The notes beneath the pieces were generated by a model, which made no database searches, was not told where the DNA came from, and was given only the letters and a program-made list of their open reading frames with translations. From Prevotella sp. (GTDB lineage Bacteria > Bacteroidota > Bacteroidia > Bacteroidales > Dysgonomonadaceae), in NCBI GenBank assembly GCA_031285625.1, contig JAITVV010000048.1:1-64000 (forward strand): a stretch of 64,000 nt of DNA. Direction: 5' to 3'. Every line of letters starts with the position of its first letter. Position 1 is the first letter of the stretch. Positions 61,753 through 64,000 of this stretch are shown here, one piece after another. Both the position numbers and the translations under genes were made by a program.

Positions 61753-62883
61753 ATGAAACAGAAAACAAAAACAAGACTAAAAAAAACTATGTTAATAGCT
61801 ATATCTATCATTGGCATTCTAATCATTGCCGGAATCATATTCTTAAACTCACCTAGATTTGGAAAGACTCCGTCCGGCGATCGACTGGAAAGGGTGAAGA
61901 GCTCGCCTAACTACAGGGAAGGTAAATTTCAAAACCAGAGCTATACAATTCAATTAACCGGTGATAAGAATATGTTTCTTACAGGTTTAGATTTTCTATT
62001 CGGAAAAAAAGAGAGGTTAACCCCTACTGTAGCATTACCAACAATAAAAACCGATCTTATAAACTTGAATAGGGAATCTGATATTTTAGTTTGGTTTGGT
62101 CATTCATCTTATTTTATGCAAATTGATGGTAAACGAATCCTTGTAGATCCGGTATTCAGCGATGTATCACCTGTTTCTTTTATAAATAAACCGTTCAAAG
62201 GTACCGATATCTATAAACCAACCGACATGCCTGATATCGATTATCTGTTTATATCCCATGATCACTGGGATCATCTGGATTATAATACAGTTATGGAGCT
62301 AAAAGATAGAACAAGTAAGATCATTTGTGGTTTAGGTGTTGGCGAACATTTCGAACATTGGGGTTTCGACAAGAATAAAGTAATTGAATTAGATTGGAAT
62401 GCAGTCTCTACCCTGGATGAAGGATTTAGTACATACTGTCTTCCCACCCGTCATTTCTCCGGCAGAGGATTATCCCCGAACCAATCACTCTGGGCATCGT
62501 TCTTATTACAAACTCCCACAATGAAAATATATATTGGTGGCGATAGCGGATATGATGCTCATTTTGCAAAAATAGGCGAACAATTTGCAGAAATAGATTT
62601 AGCTATATTGGAAAATGGACAATATAATCAGGATTGGAAATATATTCATATGATGCCCGAAGAGGTAATACAGGCCGCAAAAGACCTACATGCTAAAACT
62701 CTACTTCCTGTTCATTCTTCTAAGTTTGCTCTTGGGTATCACTCTTGGGACGAACCTCTGAAAAGAATTACTGAAGCAAACAAGAAAGAAAACCTGCGTT
62801 TACAGACACCTATGATTGGAGAAATCGTAAATTTGAAGGATAGCACACAAACCTTTAAAGAATGGTGGGCTGGTATTGATTAA
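61753..62883 (+). CDS. MBL-fold metallo-hydrolase (UlaG/NAPE-PLD-like)
   Basis: A 376-residue protein with one N-terminal membrane anchor. Motifs of the UlaG/NAPE-PLD-like branch are visible: VWFGHSSYFMQIDGKRILVDPVF, split after WFGHSS, then the metal site HDHWDH in LFISHDHWDHLD, a further His in LPTRHFSGRG, YIGGDSGY, and VHSSKF in the C-terminus. The frame extends upstream to 61618 but that part is membrane-like and overlaps the preceding gene, so Met at 61753 is preferred. It likely hydrolyses a phosphodiester or lactone in the envelope. Confidence 0.87.
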   Translation: MKQKTKTRLKKTMLIAISIIGILIIAGIIFLNSPRFGKTPSGDRLERVKSSPNYREGKFQNQSYTIQLTGDKNMFLTGLDFLFGKKERLTPTVALPTIKTDLINLNRESDILVWFGHSSYFMQIDGKRILVDPVFSDVSPVSFINKPFKGTDIYKPTDMPDIDYLFISHDHWDHLDYNTVMELKDRTSKIICGLGVGEHFEHWGFDKNKVIELDWNAVSTLDEGFSTYCLPTRHFSGRGLSPNQSLWASFLLQTPTMKIYIGGDSGYDAHFAKIGEQFAEIDLAILENGQYNQDWKYIHMMPEEVIQAAKDLHAKTLLPVHSSKFALGYHSWDEPLKRITEANKKENLRLQTPMIGEIVNLKDSTQTFKEWWAGID

Positions 62884-62904
62884 TACACGAGATAATATAA
62901 ATGC

Positions 62905-62965
62905 AAAAAGGTCCCGATATCACATCGTAGACCTCTTCAACCTTAACACAAACTTTACAAAACTA
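62905..62965 (-). ncRNA. candidate small RNA, family copy 3
   Basis: On the minus strand the perfect -7 box TAGTTTTG (62958-62965) is followed by TAAAGTTTGTGTTAAGG. A hairpin follows at 62909-62934: arms AGGTCTACGAT / ATCGGGACCT with one bulged A, then a run of Ts. It is antisense to the intergenic region between two plus-strand genes, so it cannot be their terminator. Compared with copies 1 and 2 the arms have changed on both sides while the stem is kept. Confidence 0.6.
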
Positions 62966-63115
62966 CATATATATAACGCCTGTTTCCTGAAATTGTTTTA
63001 TCAAAACCACCAATTTATTACTAAATAAGGATTATTTTTGCTAAAAAGTGTTTATCTTACTCTATTGATAAAACTCAAGTTGTATATATTCGCATGACAT
63101 CTTACTTTTAAAACG

Positions 63116-63853
63116 ATGAACGAACTATCATACTGCCCTTATTGTAACCAAAAAATAGAGATCGGTAGCGAAAAGTGCCCTTACTGTCAACGTATTTTTA
63201 CTTCAATGAAAAGACGCGTATACGAACCGGGTTATGCACTGATAAGACAAGATTTTGGCCTGATAAAAATAGTTTCTGTAACACTCACTTTCTTAATGGT
63301 ATTATTGTGCCTCTATCCATTCTTAAATAGAAATGTTTATATATTGCAGTCTTTTGATGAAGGTACAATACCCCTGTTTGTAATAACTCTGATTATTATA
63401 TTGTCATTGTGGCAGATATCATTTGTATCTAAATATTTACTTAATTTCTACCATCCTTTTTCAAAGATTTTTACAAACATCAGATGGGAAATGATAGCTA
63501 TAGTTTTTTTTCTACTGCTAGGTATCTCTGCCATAATAGTTGACACACTCAATAACTCAGACTTACAAAGTGGCATGCCTATCTATAAAGATATGATCAG
63601 CCATCAGAATATGCAGATTATTACATCACTTTTTATTGCAACATACGTATTTTGGGTTTTTGTTCATGCTATAACAGGATGGACACTTGCCGATTCTCGT
63701 AAACTTGACTTTGTGGGAGGGCTTCCTTATTTAGGATATATTTTGTTGGCGTCTGCAATTATCCCTTTATTCATTATATTTGTGCCAATGTTTGTAACAA
63801 ATATATTCTTTAAAGCCGGAGAATATTCAAAAAAGTATGGATTTCTGACATAA
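63116..63853 (+). CDS. zinc-ribbon multi-pass membrane protein
   Basis: A 245-residue protein. The N-terminal SYCPYCNQKIEIGSEKCPYCQ is a CxxC...CxxC zinc ribbon, followed by about five transmembrane helices (VTLTFLMVLLCLYPF, FVITLIIILSLWQISF, and three in the second half). The ribbon is probably cytosolic. The function is not known. Another strong hairpin lies just after the stop at 63861-63897. Confidence 0.7.
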   Translation: MNELSYCPYCNQKIEIGSEKCPYCQRIFTSMKRRVYEPGYALIRQDFGLIKIVSVTLTFLMVLLCLYPFLNRNVYILQSFDEGTIPLFVITLIIILSLWQISFVSKYLLNFYHPFSKIFTNIRWEMIAIVFFLLLGISAIIVDTLNNSDLQSGMPIYKDMISHQNMQIITSLFIATYVFWVFVHAITGWTLADSRKLDFVGGLPYLGYILLASAIIPLFIIFVPMFVTNIFFKAGEYSKKYGFLT

Positions 63854-63860
63854 ATTATGC

Positions 63861-64000
63861 ATCATCGCCTCGAAATTTAGGACTCCGAGGCGATGATCAA
63901 ATATTTGTCACCTTTGTGACAAAGAGAACAGTATATTAAGGTTGTGAAGCCTCCGTTCCTCACATAGGAACGTTGCTTTGAAGTGTCTGAAATAATTTTG
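63861..64000. other. structured intergenic sequence at the window edge
   Basis: Three hairpins follow the zinc-ribbon gene. One is a perfect 12-bp stem ATCATCGCCTCG / CGAGGCGATGAT (63861-63897) without a T-run. One is a GTNAC-type TTTGTCAC / GTGACAAA (63903-63924). The third is CGTTCCT / AGGAACG with an outer AAGC/GCTT. The window ends before any neighbouring gene, so the role cannot be judged. Confidence 0.5.

Noticed and set aside
1-64000. tRNA, rRNA, CRISPR arrays, insertion sequences, integrases
   Set aside because: I looked for tRNA T-loops, regularly spaced repeats and transposase motifs and found none. A few tRNAs could be missed without a scan.

Overview
The window is an AT-rich (roughly 35-37% GC by eye) chromosomal segment of a Bacteroidetes bacterium, most likely a Bacteroidales member close to Dysgonomonas. 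The evidence is the recurrent Bacteroidetes -7 promoter box TAnnTTTG in front of many genes, the near absence of Shine-Dalgarno sequences, many lipoprotein and Sec signals on secreted proteins, and Bacteroidales-type families such as DUF4954, DUF3943, DUF4230, the OmpP1/FadL porin and the SDR-type fructuronate reductase. I see no transposase, integrase, phage module, CRISPR array, rRNA or tRNA. The genus is an inference.

Layout. 1-10.5 kb: secreted hypothetical protein, lactonase-type lipoprotein, ribosomal protein L31 type B, DUF4954 beta-helix protein, a large OmpA-like lipoprotein, an SPFH protein with an Arc-type regulator, and hybrid-cluster protein Hcp with a palindrome at an activator position. 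10.6-24.6 kb: TspO and the late cobalamin genes on the minus strand in two blocks (pduO-type adenosyltransferase, cobU, cobT, cobS, cobC; and cobQ, cobD, cbiB). Between the blocks lies a hexuronate module: a GH2-like lipoprotein enzyme convergent with a lacI - SDR reductase - uxuA operon. 24.9-36.9 kb: B3/B4 protein, NAD(P)HX repair enzyme, an HTH regulator with a DUF457-type membrane protein, a methyltransferase, a GT2 glycosyltransferase, a fasciclin-like lipoprotein, a SMI1/KNR4 protein, and a scar where a DUF4625-like lipoprotein and an acyltransferase fragment are truncated against each other.

37-64 kb: a Trp/Tyr- and Ser/Arg-rich secreted protein, a FadL-like porin, a GNAT - sugar acetyltransferase - nucleotidyltransferase-like operon, a redox operon (OhrR-like MarR, nitroreductase, Tpx), DUF3943, an ankyrin protein, CDF and MFS transporters, a membrane-anchored zinc metalloprotease behind a structured, terminator-ending leader, dgt, three tandem paralogous secreted proteins, an M15 peptidase, a double phosphoesterase fusion, an MBL-fold hydrolase and a zinc-ribbon membrane protein.

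Between the genes lie three kinds of recurrent non-coding element. (1) Three loci have a conserved promoter, a nearly invariant 5' segment AAAGTTTGTGTTAAGG and a covarying terminator hairpin, which look like a family of about 50-65 nt small RNAs. (2) Three copies of an approximately 90 bp repeat abut the 3' ends of minus-strand genes. (3) Palindromic units are built from GTRAC/GTYAC arms. Together with the riboswitch-like leader at 51.9-52.1 kb, these are the most promising undescribed signals. In several genes a -7 box overlaps or lies inside the longest reading frame, so I moved the start downstream.
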